A DNA stretch of 64,000 bases from NCBI RefSeq assembly GCF_002420705.1, contig NZ_DIIM01000002.1:62001-126000 (forward strand). The letters are read 5' to 3'. Positions 25,434 to 33,427 of this stretch are shown in pieces. This DNA comes from Sphingobacterium sp. UBA5670 (GTDB taxonomy: Bacteria > Bacteroidota > Bacteroidia > Sphingobacteriales > Sphingobacteriaceae). A program made the position numbers and the translations under genes. Below the pieces are notes generated by a model. It saw only the letters and a program-made list of their open reading frames with translations. It was not told where the DNA came from and did no database searches. The first letter of the stretch is position 1; every line of letters begins with the position of its first letter.

Positions 25434-26934
25434 ATCGATGAACGAAAATCCAATGCTTTGGACAGATGGTTATAAATTGTGTCATAAGGATCAATATCCG
25501 GATCATACACAATGGGTGTATGAGACTTGGACACCACGGATGTCCCGTATAGAAGGGATTAGTCATGTTGTTTTCTTTGGACTGCAGGGGGCGCTGGCCG
25601 AAATCACCAATTCATTTGATGTGCACTTTTTTGCACAGCCGGAAGAAGAAGTTGTCGCTGCGTATGAGGAAGCGATCGCATCTGTTTTTGAAAATACAAA
25701 TGCTAATTTTGCCTCGACTCACGAGTCGAAACATATCCGCGACTTGCATCGATTGGGCTATCTTCCGATCAAAGTCAATGCGTTGCAGGAAGGTAGTTTG
25801 GTACCCGTTGGTGTGCCGATGTTTACGATCGAAAATACACATCCAGATTTTTTCTGGTTGCCTGGATATCTCGAGACACAGCTGTCTGCTTATATCTGGT
25901 CATCGATGACTGCGGCTACAATAGCGGATCAGTATAAAAGATTATTGACGGGCTTTGCGGAGAAAACGGGTGACGTTAATAAAGTGTTCACACAAGCCGG
26001 AGATTTTTCCATGCGCGGCATGGGTTCTCCCGAAACAGCTTATCGTACAGCTGGGGGACATCTATTGAGCTTCGGAGTCTCGGCTACGCTTTCTGTCAGA
26101 GAGTATCTGAAATCCTATTATCATGCAAAAAGTGATGTGATGATGTATACCCCATCTACGGAGCACAGCGTGATGTGTTCCTATGGAGAGGACGAAGTGG
26201 AAGCATTTCGGCATCTGATCACCAAGGTATACCCAAGTGGAAATATCTCCATTGTATCGGATACCTATGACCTCTGGCATGTGGTCGATTATGTATTGCC
26301 ACAGCTGAAGGATCTTATTATGGCAAGAGAAGGTAAGGTCGTCATCCGACCCGATAGTGGCGATCCGGTAAAAATTATCTGCGGTGATGTGGCATCTGAT
26401 CGCAGTACTGTTCAGAAAGGTATCGTCGAAGGTCTATTTGAACTTTTTGGCGGCACGATCAACAGTAAGGGATTTAAGGAGCTGGATCCACATATTGGCG
26501 TGGTTTATGGAGATTCCATAACGGTGGATAGGGCCGATAAAATCTGTCAAGGACTGTTCGATAAAGGCTTTGCTTCCACCAATACCATATTGGGAATAGG
26601 TTCTTATACCTATCAATATGTCACACGCGATACGTTTGGTTTTGCATTGAAAGGAACTGCCGAAATTGTGAATGGAGAATTTAAAGCAATTCAGAAACGT
26701 CCGGCTACAGATACCGGAAACTTCAAGAAGTCCCAAAAGGGCATGGTGGCTGTTGTATTCGAAAATGATGAATTTCGTTTAATAGACAACCTGAACCCAC
26801 AAACTGTAGCTGAACTGGAAAATAGAAACTTGCTGAAAGAATGTTATTTGAACGGTGAATTTATTCACACGTCTAGCTTTGAGGAACTAAGAAATAGATT
26901 AAAAACTGAAACAATTCGAGTATATGGGAAATAG
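25417..26934 (+). CDS. nadV: Nicotinamide phosphoribosyltransferase
   Basis: This 505-residue enzyme makes nicotinamide mononucleotide from nicotinamide and PRPP. It matches the NAMPT family over its length: LWTDGYKLCHKDQYP near residue 15, GDFSMRGMGSPETAYRTAGG near 190-210, TPSTEHSVM with the catalytic His near 247-250, IVSDTYDLWH, and RPDSGDPVKI near 310. Length fits. It overlaps the PRPP synthetase-like gene by 17 bases and the NAD synthetase gene by 11 bases, implying coupled translation. NMN would still need adenylylation by a NadM/NadR enzyme not seen here. Confidence 0.95.
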   Translation: MSTMFKSMNENPMLWTDGYKLCHKDQYPDHTQWVYETWTPRMSRIEGISHVVFFGLQGALAEITNSFDVHFFAQPEEEVVAAYEEAIASVFENTNANFASTHESKHIRDLHRLGYLPIKVNALQEGSLVPVGVPMFTIENTHPDFFWLPGYLETQLSAYIWSSMTAATIADQYKRLLTGFAEKTGDVNKVFTQAGDFSMRGMGSPETAYRTAGGHLLSFGVSATLSVREYLKSYYHAKSDVMMYTPSTEHSVMCSYGEDEVEAFRHLITKVYPSGNISIVSDTYDLWHVVDYVLPQLKDLIMAREGKVVIRPDSGDPVKIICGDVASDRSTVQKGIVEGLFELFGGTINSKGFKELDPHIGVVYGDSITVDRADKICQGLFDKGFASTNTILGIGSYTYQYVTRDTFGFALKGTAEIVNGEFKAIQKRPATDTGNFKKSQKGMVAVVFENDEFRLIDNLNPQTVAELENRNLLKECYLNGEFIHTSSFEELRNRLKTETIRVYGK

Positions 26935-27706
26935 CGTAAACAAACCGTTTTTCATCCAGGATGAAAACGTAGCACAGTATGCACAATTAATGGCATCCTG
27001 GATTGCTCAGCAAGTGAAATCGGCCGGCCGCAAAGGACTTGTATTGGGAATGAGCGGTGGTATCGACTGTAGTGTTGTGGCTTGTTTATGCCGGCTTGCA
27101 CAAGTAGATGTGCACTTGGTCATGATGCCCTATGGCAGTGATATGAATAATAGTAAAAGTCACCAGCATGCGATGGAGCTTATTCAGAAGTTTGATTTTC
27201 CCTATCATGTATTTGATATTCAACCCGCAGTCGATGCCTTGATGATCCAGCGAGAGGAGTTTATAACGGAAGCCACAGCAGCAAACAGAGCCTTGAGTCT
27301 GGCCAATATCCGTCCACGTGTGCGGATGACCTATTTGTATCAATTTGCGCAGCTGGGAAGCAGATTTGTTATCGGCACAGGTAATATGGCTGAAGCTACT
27401 GTAGGTTATTTTACGAAATGGGGCGATGGAGCCTACGATCTGAATCCGCTGGCAATGGTCACGAAACAGGAAGTGTATACATTGGCAAAATACCTGGGCG
27501 TACCCGAATCTATTCAGTATAAAAGTCCGTCTGCAGGTCTTTGGGAAGGGCAGACAGATGAAGATGAACTGGGGATGACTTATGCTCAAATCGATGGCTT
27601 TATTCTGAGCGGTACATCGGGTGACCTTGCGATAGACGAACTTATTCGTAAGCGTAGGGAACAATCTGCACATAAGTTTGCTGCGGTACCTACTTTTAAG
27701 GGGTAG
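26924..27706 (+). CDS. nadE: Ammonia-dependent NAD synthetase
   Basis: This 260-residue protein has the adenine-nucleotide alpha-hydrolase P-loop SGGIDCS near residue 45, the deamido-NAD contact region IRPRVRMTYLYQFAQ, GTGNMAEATVGYFTKWGDGAYDLNP near 150-175, and SAGLWEGQTDEDELG near 205. No glutaminase domain is present, so it uses ammonia. It converts nicotinate adenine dinucleotide to NAD. With the nicotinamidase-like gene downstream, the operon could serve both the amidated and deamidated salvage routes. Confidence 0.95.
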   Translation: MGNSVNKPFFIQDENVAQYAQLMASWIAQQVKSAGRKGLVLGMSGGIDCSVVACLCRLAQVDVHLVMMPYGSDMNNSKSHQHAMELIQKFDFPYHVFDIQPAVDALMIQREEFITEATAANRALSLANIRPRVRMTYLYQFAQLGSRFVIGTGNMAEATVGYFTKWGDGAYDLNPLAMVTKQEVYTLAKYLGVPESIQYKSPSAGLWEGQTDEDELGMTYAQIDGFILSGTSGDLAIDELIRKRREQSAHKFAAVPTFKG

Positions 27707-27710
27707 TTTT

Positions 27711-27775
27711 AAATGCTTAAGAATACTAGTTCAAGCGCGCTCACTTAGAGCGGACCGCAAAGACAACTAGCATTT
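27711..27775 (+). other. Structured intergenic element in the NAD operon
   Basis: The 97-base gap between nadE and the nicotinamidase gene can fold. AAATG (27711-27715) plus CTAGTT (27726-27731) pairs with AACTAGCATTT (27765-27775), leaving a 10-base bulge. Inside lies CGCTC/GAGCG (27738-27742 with 27748-27752, loop ACTTA). No T-run follows, so it looks like an attenuation, processing or stability element rather than a terminator. Confidence 0.4.
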
Positions 27776-27803
27776 TAACGGAATAAATACTGACTTAAAG
27801 AAA

Positions 27804-28724
27804 ATGAATAGCATGAAAACACCATTTGATCGGATTGTCGATGTGCAACATATTGCCAGCGGCAAAAGTGATAATATACCGGCAATGCTGGCCTTGGCAC
27901 AAGAGGAGCAGGTCCGGCCTGCCGCTTTGGACGTGAAACGGACGCTGCTTTTGGCGATAGATGTTCAGAACGATTTTATGGAATCTATTGGGAGCCTTGC
28001 GGTCAATGGTTCCAAAGCTGACGTACAGCGTCTAACACAGTGGATGTACCGCAATTTGGGATCTTTGACACAAGTGATGTGCAGTCTTGATTGTCATTCG
28101 ATGATGCAGGTTTTCCATGCCGACTGGTGGCTGGATACGGAAGGAAATCATCCGGATCCATTTACCATCATTCGCTATGCGGATGTCCGCGACGGTATAT
28201 GGCGTGCTGCCAATGGCAATACAGCCTTATCGCTGGATTATCTCCAGCATTTGGAATCTGAGGGGAAAAAACAATTGTGCATCTGGCCATACCATTGTCT
28301 GGAGGGAACCTCGGGTGCACAGCTCGAGAGTCAATTTACCAATATGCTCTATTTTCATAGTGCTGTGCGTCAGGTAAAACCGATCTTAGTCCATAAGGGA
28401 CAGGATCCGAATACCGAGATGTATGGTATTATTAAAGCCGAATATGATGATAATAAATTTGTAAACCATGCCGTACTTGAAGCAATACGTACATACGATG
28501 CTATTTATATCGCGGGCGAGGCTTCAAGCCATTGCGTATTGGCTTCGGCAGTACAGATTTTGGAATATTTTGAACATGATCGGTCAATTACCTCCCGTAT
28601 TACCTTATTGATAGATTGCATGTCGCCTATTGCGGGATTTGAAGAACAAACCTTACAGCAGTTTGACGCTTTAAAAGAAAAATATGGGATACAGACCAAA
28701 TTGTCAACCGAAGTAAATTTGTAG
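27804..28724 (+). CDS. Nicotinamidase/isochorismatase-family hydrolase
   Basis: This 306-residue protein has the catalytic triad of nicotinamidase: Asp53 (AIDVQNDF), a Lys in VHKGQD, and Cys244 in EASSHCVLASA. The metal site is DCHS with further His residues (VFHADWW). It should deamidate nicotinamide to nicotinate. It is about 90 residues longer than typical PncA, with roughly 45 extra N-terminal residues and a longer middle, so a related amide is possible. An ATG at 27813 is an alternative start. Position between nadE and the Nudix regulator gene supports the NAD role. Confidence 0.82.
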   Translation: MNSMKTPFDRIVDVQHIASGKSDNIPAMLALAQEEQVRPAALDVKRTLLLAIDVQNDFMESIGSLAVNGSKADVQRLTQWMYRNLGSLTQVMCSLDCHSMMQVFHADWWLDTEGNHPDPFTIIRYADVRDGIWRAANGNTALSLDYLQHLESEGKKQLCIWPYHCLEGTSGAQLESQFTNMLYFHSAVRQVKPILVHKGQDPNTEMYGIIKAEYDDNKFVNHAVLEAIRTYDAIYIAGEASSHCVLASAVQILEYFEHDRSITSRITLLIDCMSPIAGFEEQTLQQFDALKEKYGIQTKLSTEVNL

Positions 28725-28727
28725 TAC

Positions 28728-29432
28728 ATGACAGTCTCTGTGAAAAAATATGCATACGAGTATCCGAGGCCAGCAGTTACAGTTGACTGTGTGATTTTCG
28801 GTTTTGATAAAAACCAGCTCAAGGTATTATTGACCAAAAGGGCAATAGAACCTTTCTTGGGAAAATGGGCGTTTCCTGGCGGTTTTATCCAGGAAGAAGA
28901 AACAGCCGATTGCTGCGCGATTCGTAAGCTGCAGGAGGAGGCCGGCCTCCAGGATATTTTCCTTGAACAGCTTTATACGTTTTCAGACTTAGCACGTGAT
29001 CCACGCGGAAGAGTAATTAGTATAGCTTATTACGCCCTTGTTAAGCCTGAAGCATATGTATTGGAAGCAGGGTTGGACATTGAAGCGGTAAAGTGGTTCG
29101 GCATTGATGAAAACCTGGACCTCGCTTTTGACCATCAACAGATCTTGAGCGTCGCGATCGAAAGACTGAAGGGGAAGATACGTTATCAGCCGATCGGTTT
29201 TGAGCTTTTGCCTGAACAGTTTACTTTGCCCGATTTGCACAATTTGTATGAGACCGTTTTGCAGCGGTCAATTGACCGGGGAAACTTTCGAAAAAAAATC
29301 CTCAGCATGGGTTTATTAATCGATCACAGCGATAAGCAAAAAGATCGGCCTGCCAGGGCAGCGAAGATCTATAGTTTTGACAAAGTAAAATATCAGGCGC
29401 TTACTGAATCAGGTTTCTATTTTGAAGTATAG
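28728..29432 (+). CDS. nrtR: NrtR-type Nudix transcriptional regulator
   Basis: This 234-residue protein has an N-terminal Nudix fold and a C-terminal winged helix (about 155-234), the layout of NrtR, which represses NAD genes and responds to ADP-ribose. The Nudix box runs from Gly52 to Leu74 but reads RKLQEEAGL where hydrolases have REUxEExGU. Lys67 replaces a box Glu, so hydrolysis is probably lost and the domain acts as a sensor. It is the last gene of the NAD operon, 3 bases after the nicotinamidase gene. The operator is probably the pair at 24525-24598. Confidence 0.85.
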   Translation: MTVSVKKYAYEYPRPAVTVDCVIFGFDKNQLKVLLTKRAIEPFLGKWAFPGGFIQEEETADCCAIRKLQEEAGLQDIFLEQLYTFSDLARDPRGRVISIAYYALVKPEAYVLEAGLDIEAVKWFGIDENLDLAFDHQQILSVAIERLKGKIRYQPIGFELLPEQFTLPDLHNLYETVLQRSIDRGNFRKKILSMGLLIDHSDKQKDRPARAAKIYSFDKVKYQALTESGFYFEV

Positions 29433-29447
29433 GTTTTAACGACCTGA

Positions 29448-29478
29448 GCAGGCGGTAATGAAATTAGCTACTGCCTGC
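29448..29478 (+). terminator. Hairpin after the NAD operon
   Basis: GCAGGCGGTA (29448-29457) pairs with TACTGCCTGC (29469-29478) with one G-T wobble and an 11-base loop. Only a short T-rich stretch follows, so termination strength is uncertain. Confidence 0.5.
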
Positions 29479-29568
29479 TTTGATTTCTGTCGGTTTCTTT
29501 TAAGATTTATGCCAAGATTTGGGACAATTTATTGCAACACGTTATTGTTAGGTCGCGTCACGTTAAGG

Positions 29569-30129
29569 CTAGCCCTGAAAATCACCACAATCGTGGATTT
29601 CGAACTGATCAATCAAAGCTTTCTGTGTGTAATATTTTGAGATACGTTTATTCTTTAGCAAAAGAGAATCTCCCTTTATTTTTAATTCAAAAATAGGCTC
29701 CTTCTCAACTCGCTTGAAGATAAATTCATTGTGCGGGGTCTTTATGGTTAAGCCTGCATCGTTGCTGTTGGTGGTAAACTCTCTAATCTGATAGATTTCA
29801 TTAGAATCACAGACATTGACAAAATGAAAGACATCCTTACTCAGTGTAATCTCTGCAAGATCGCAGGCATAGCAGATTCCTGAGAATTCAATGCCATATT
29901 TCTTAAAACTATTTTTGCTTTCCGGCTGAAGAATAGCAATGGGATAGAGTTGCTTGAAGAGCGCAAGGTCGTCATCGGATAGGGATGTTATCTCTTTTTG
30001 TTTCTGTATGGAGTCTATGCTCGTGGTGCTGCTGAATGCGGTAACTGATTTTTTCGCCTCATTCTTTTGTTGACAGCTAAAAAACAATGCTATGCAAGGC
30101 AGAAAAATAGTCTTTATGGTTAACTTCAT
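29569..30129 (-). CDS. Hypothetical lipoprotein
   Basis: This 186-residue protein has a lipoprotein signal with Cys19 (ALFFSC). The mature part has no motif I recognise. It contains a pair of cysteines in FSGICYACDLAEI that could bind metal or form a disulfide, and ends in charged strands. It is followed at a distance by a convergent hairpin and preceded on the same strand by another lipoprotein gene after 64 bases, so the two may be co-transcribed. Confidence 0.65.
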   Translation of the reverse strand: MKLTIKTIFLPCIALFFSCQQKNEAKKSVTAFSSTTSIDSIQKQKEITSLSDDDLALFKQLYPIAILQPESKNSFKKYGIEFSGICYACDLAEITLSKDVFHFVNVCDSNEIYQIREFTTNSNDAGLTIKTPHNEFIFKRVEKEPIFELKIKGDSLLLKNKRISKYYTQKALIDQFEIHDCGDFQG

Positions 30130-30193
30130 CGTTGATTTTTTTTAGTAATAACTGTTATTGCTCATAAACATACAGATTGAGAAATGTCCTTCG

Positions 30194-30751
30194 TTATTCG
30201 ATCTCGATCCATTTTTTTTCAAAATAGATATTGCACACCGGTATTTCGGTCGCATCGATAAATTTGGCTTCTACAAAATCGCCTCTTGTGCCAATATATT
30301 TTAATTTTAAGCCTTTATTGTCTAAACCAGAGGTATCGTAATAGGCACCCAGTTTGAGCTGAAATGGATTGTCTTTCACATCGTTTGTAAAGATGGAAAA
30401 CAACAGTAATTTCGTCGAATGTGTATCTGCTTTCTCATAGCCAAAAAAGCGGTGATCTAAACGGATATTGGATTGCAGGCGTATGATACTGTCTTTAGAA
30501 CTCAAGTTTACGTAAGCTTTGGTGACTTCGTCAGACTCCAGTACACTTTGTGCATTGGCGTGGTCAACGCTATCCAGTTTGGAACGGTTTGGCAATAGGC
30601 TTTCTTTGAGGACAGTATCTTTGACAAGGCTTTCCGTAGTTTTTGCCGGAGCGATGTGTGCTTCGCCTCGTTTTGATTTTTCCTGACAAGCAATTTGCAA
30701 TGAAAGGAGCAATAATGCGCCGATATAGTAACTGTATTTGAAATGATTCAT
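30194..30751 (-). CDS. Hypothetical lipoprotein
   Basis: The start at 30751 gives a 185-residue protein with lipobox Cys22 (LSLQIAC). Starting at 30829 would put 26 odd residues before the signal, so it is rejected. The mature part begins with a low-complexity charged linker and continues as a probable beta-rich domain (FQLKLGAYYDTSGLDNKGLKL). I do not recognise the family. It diverges from the WG/Sel1 pair starting at 30925. Confidence 0.65.
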   Translation of the reverse strand: MNHFKYSYYIGALLLLSLQIACQEKSKRGEAHIAPAKTTESLVKDTVLKESLLPNRSKLDSVDHANAQSVLESDEVTKAYVNLSSKDSIIRLQSNIRLDHRFFGYEKADTHSTKLLLFSIFTNDVKDNPFQLKLGAYYDTSGLDNKGLKLKYIGTRGDFVEAKFIDATEIPVCNIYFEKKWIEIE

Positions 30752-30924
30752 TGCTTTTTTGTGTACAAAATCCAAACCAAAGTTGTTGAAAATAAGAAGA
30801 GAAAAAAATCCCTGTTTTCCGCTAAACAAAAGATATGATAAATACGGTATTTTTACAACATTCGCATGATCCTACTGAATGAATTAGGGCAAAGCGACAG
30901 ACGGACAAAAAGAAAAACTAAGGC

Positions 30925-33402
30925 ATGGCACATCGCATTTATATTTACAATGTAAATCTCAGGACCAAACAAACATATCCTTCTTATCTGGCCGAATGGA
31001 ATTATGAAATTCCTGTTCTCATGCGGCCTTTATTTTCCGCTAATATCCGATCCAAAGGTAGCCAGCTTTATGCAGATAAGGAAGATGGGATCGCAAGGCT
31101 TCGCTACTTTTATGCATTGTTGGCGGATAGGTATCAATTGCATTATAAAAAGAAATATTTTGAGCCTGTAAACAGGATGTTTGAATTTTTGGAAGCCCTG
31201 CCTTTCGATACATTTCAGATCGATGGACGTGATGTGTTTAGTATGAATGAGGAGAAAGATACCCAACAGGCTAAAGACTGGGCGGAAGAAATTAAAATTC
31301 AGGCCTTATTGTATGAGCAAGCTGTCGATGAACAGTCCTTAGATCCGCTGGACCCGCTAATAAAAGAGTCTGGCTATGCTTCTTTTTTGGACGCTCTTCA
31401 AACCGATTGGATTGATTATGGATTGGGAGTCTGGGCGGAAGAGCTTTTGCGGGAGAAAGGAGCTGAAGTTTTTGAAGAGGGAGGAAAGCATGGGTTAAAA
31501 AATGCGAACGGCGATCTCCTGATCCCAGCAGTTTATGATGAAATATTCGAATTCAATGAGCAGGGGCTTGCGGTCGTTGAAAGAAATGGTCAATACGGCT
31601 ATATTAATGTAAGCGGCGCCGAGCTGGTACCTTGTCAATATCGAGAGGCTTTTGATGCCCGATATATCAACGGGAATAATTACGCGGAAGTGGAAGTTTC
31701 AGGGAAACGTGGGGTACTGGATATTGATACCACCCAGCTGAGTATACCGGCAATCTATGATGAACTCGACTGGATCGCCTATGGCTTTTTAAACGCAAGA
31801 CAAGGGGATGGCAACCTGCTCCTTTCGGTCGAAGGACGATTGATTATTCCAGATCCAGCACCTGAGTCGTTTGTGTATGACTATAACAAACTGTTTTATA
31901 CCCGGCAAAAAGGAACGATAAAAAGAAGATATTACCGAATGGACGGGCAGTATTTGGGAACTTTTCTGGAAGGTAGCCTGGAGCCGTTACCCAATCAATA
32001 TTTTTGGATTAGACCAAATAAGCTACAGCCAAAAATTGCTGTTATTAAACCGGATGGTACGGTATTGGATGAAGACATTGACCGAATTATTGTACTGGAT
32101 GACTACCGAAGTATCGCGTATCTCAAAAATAAAAGATGGCAGATTTATGCGCTTGAACAGAGGGTATTTCGCCTAAAGGATAGTCTGATAGACAAGGTAG
32201 GAGTAGATAGTATACAACAGCACCGTAAAGACATTTTTGTTGTAAGCTGCTCTCAAGGGCAGGGGATTTATGATGCGCATCGGGGGGAATGGTTACTTGA
32301 ACCTGCTACTGACCATCAGAAAATCGAACATTGCTTTTTGGACTTTATGCGCATACACTGCCCGCGGGGAATGTACTATTTCGATACGAAGCTTAACTTT
32401 TGCAGTGAGCTTTACGATTATATTTGCTCGCCTTTTCATTATCCAGCGCCAGAGGCAATCTCAGGTGAACTCCTGTTGCTTTTTAAAGGAGACAAGTTGT
32501 TTCGTCTCGACATGCAACGGAATATCGTTGAGATTCCAGAAACGGAATTTGGATATTTATATACGGAACGCTATCAGCTACGGGGGCGCGATCAAAGCTA
32601 TTTTGTGCAGTTTTATCAAGCCTGGACGAAACACAAGGGTGATGGATATGAACAGTATTTCGATAATGACACACTGCTTGAAAAGGGGAAGAAGCTCGAT
32701 GCTGAAGGGAAGGTCTCCGATGCCATTCGTTTACTCACGATCGGGGCTGATCGCGGTAGTGCAGACTGTCAATATTTCCTTGGAAATATATATACAGATG
32801 CAGATTACGAAGGGATGGATATCGCAAAGGGAAAGTTCTTCTATGAACAGGCAATGGCGCAAAATCATGCGCAAGCATGGAATAATTGGGCATTTTTATA
32901 TGCGACAGCGCATGGTGTTGAACTCGATATTCCGAAAGCTTTAAAAGGGTATCAGCAAGCTGCTGCGTTGGGAGAAGCACAAGCCATGAGCAACTTAGGG
33001 AATTGGTATTACGAAGGTGCCTATGTAGAACAGGACTATGCCTTAGCTTTAGATTACTTTAAGCAAGCTGAAAAAGCGGGTATTGCCAATGATGCGCAAA
33101 TGGCAGAAATCCATTATCAAAGACAAGATTACGCGAACTTATTGCGTTATTTGAAAAGGGATACGGCAAATCAATTTGCCGCTATCTATTATGGGATTTT
33201 GTATGAGGAAGGACTGGGCGTTAAACAAAGTTTGTCAAAAGCCATCCGTTACTATGAACAAGCCAATAAAGAAAACGTGTATGCCTATGCTGTCAGTCGT
33301 TTGCTACAACTGTATGCTGCGCACGGTGCTGCTGCAAACGCAGATAAATACGAGTTTTGGTCACATTTTGCTAAGGAAAATGCTGTTGTAATTGATCAAT
33401 AG
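30925..33402 (+). CDS. Large WG-repeat and Sel1-repeat protein, copy A
   Basis: This 825-residue cytosolic protein (no signal peptide) has three parts. Residues 1-150 are a conserved N-terminal domain (MAHRIYIYN, AEWNYEIP). Residues about 170-330 contain WG-type beta repeats such as GLKNANGDLLIPAVYDEIFEFNEQGLAVV. From about residue 585 on there are Sel1/TPR-like helical repeats (AQAWNNWAFLYATAHGV; AQAMSNLGNWYYEGA). Such repeats mediate protein contacts. The next gene encodes a full-length paralogue with the same order of parts, starting 25 bases later. Function is unknown; a scaffold role is plausible. Confidence 0.8.
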   Translation: MAHRIYIYNVNLRTKQTYPSYLAEWNYEIPVLMRPLFSANIRSKGSQLYADKEDGIARLRYFYALLADRYQLHYKKKYFEPVNRMFEFLEALPFDTFQIDGRDVFSMNEEKDTQQAKDWAEEIKIQALLYEQAVDEQSLDPLDPLIKESGYASFLDALQTDWIDYGLGVWAEELLREKGAEVFEEGGKHGLKNANGDLLIPAVYDEIFEFNEQGLAVVERNGQYGYINVSGAELVPCQYREAFDARYINGNNYAEVEVSGKRGVLDIDTTQLSIPAIYDELDWIAYGFLNARQGDGNLLLSVEGRLIIPDPAPESFVYDYNKLFYTRQKGTIKRRYYRMDGQYLGTFLEGSLEPLPNQYFWIRPNKLQPKIAVIKPDGTVLDEDIDRIIVLDDYRSIAYLKNKRWQIYALEQRVFRLKDSLIDKVGVDSIQQHRKDIFVVSCSQGQGIYDAHRGEWLLEPATDHQKIEHCFLDFMRIHCPRGMYYFDTKLNFCSELYDYICSPFHYPAPEAISGELLLLFKGDKLFRLDMQRNIVEIPETEFGYLYTERYQLRGRDQSYFVQFYQAWTKHKGDGYEQYFDNDTLLEKGKKLDAEGKVSDAIRLLTIGADRGSADCQYFLGNIYTDADYEGMDIAKGKFFYEQAMAQNHAQAWNNWAFLYATAHGVELDIPKALKGYQQAAALGEAQAMSNLGNWYYEGAYVEQDYALALDYFKQAEKAGIANDAQMAEIHYQRQDYANLLRYLKRDTANQFAAIYYGILYEEGLGVKQSLSKAIRYYEQANKENVYAYAVSRLLQLYAAHGAAANADKYEFWSHFAKENAVVIDQ

Positions 33403-33427
33403 CAAAAGAATTATTATCGCATAGAAA

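Noticed and set aside
27474..27481. TGTATACA copy inside nadE
   Set aside because: It matches the GntR core, but lies in coding sequence of an unrelated operon. About one or two such 8-mers are expected by chance in 64 kb, so it is not counted as an operator.
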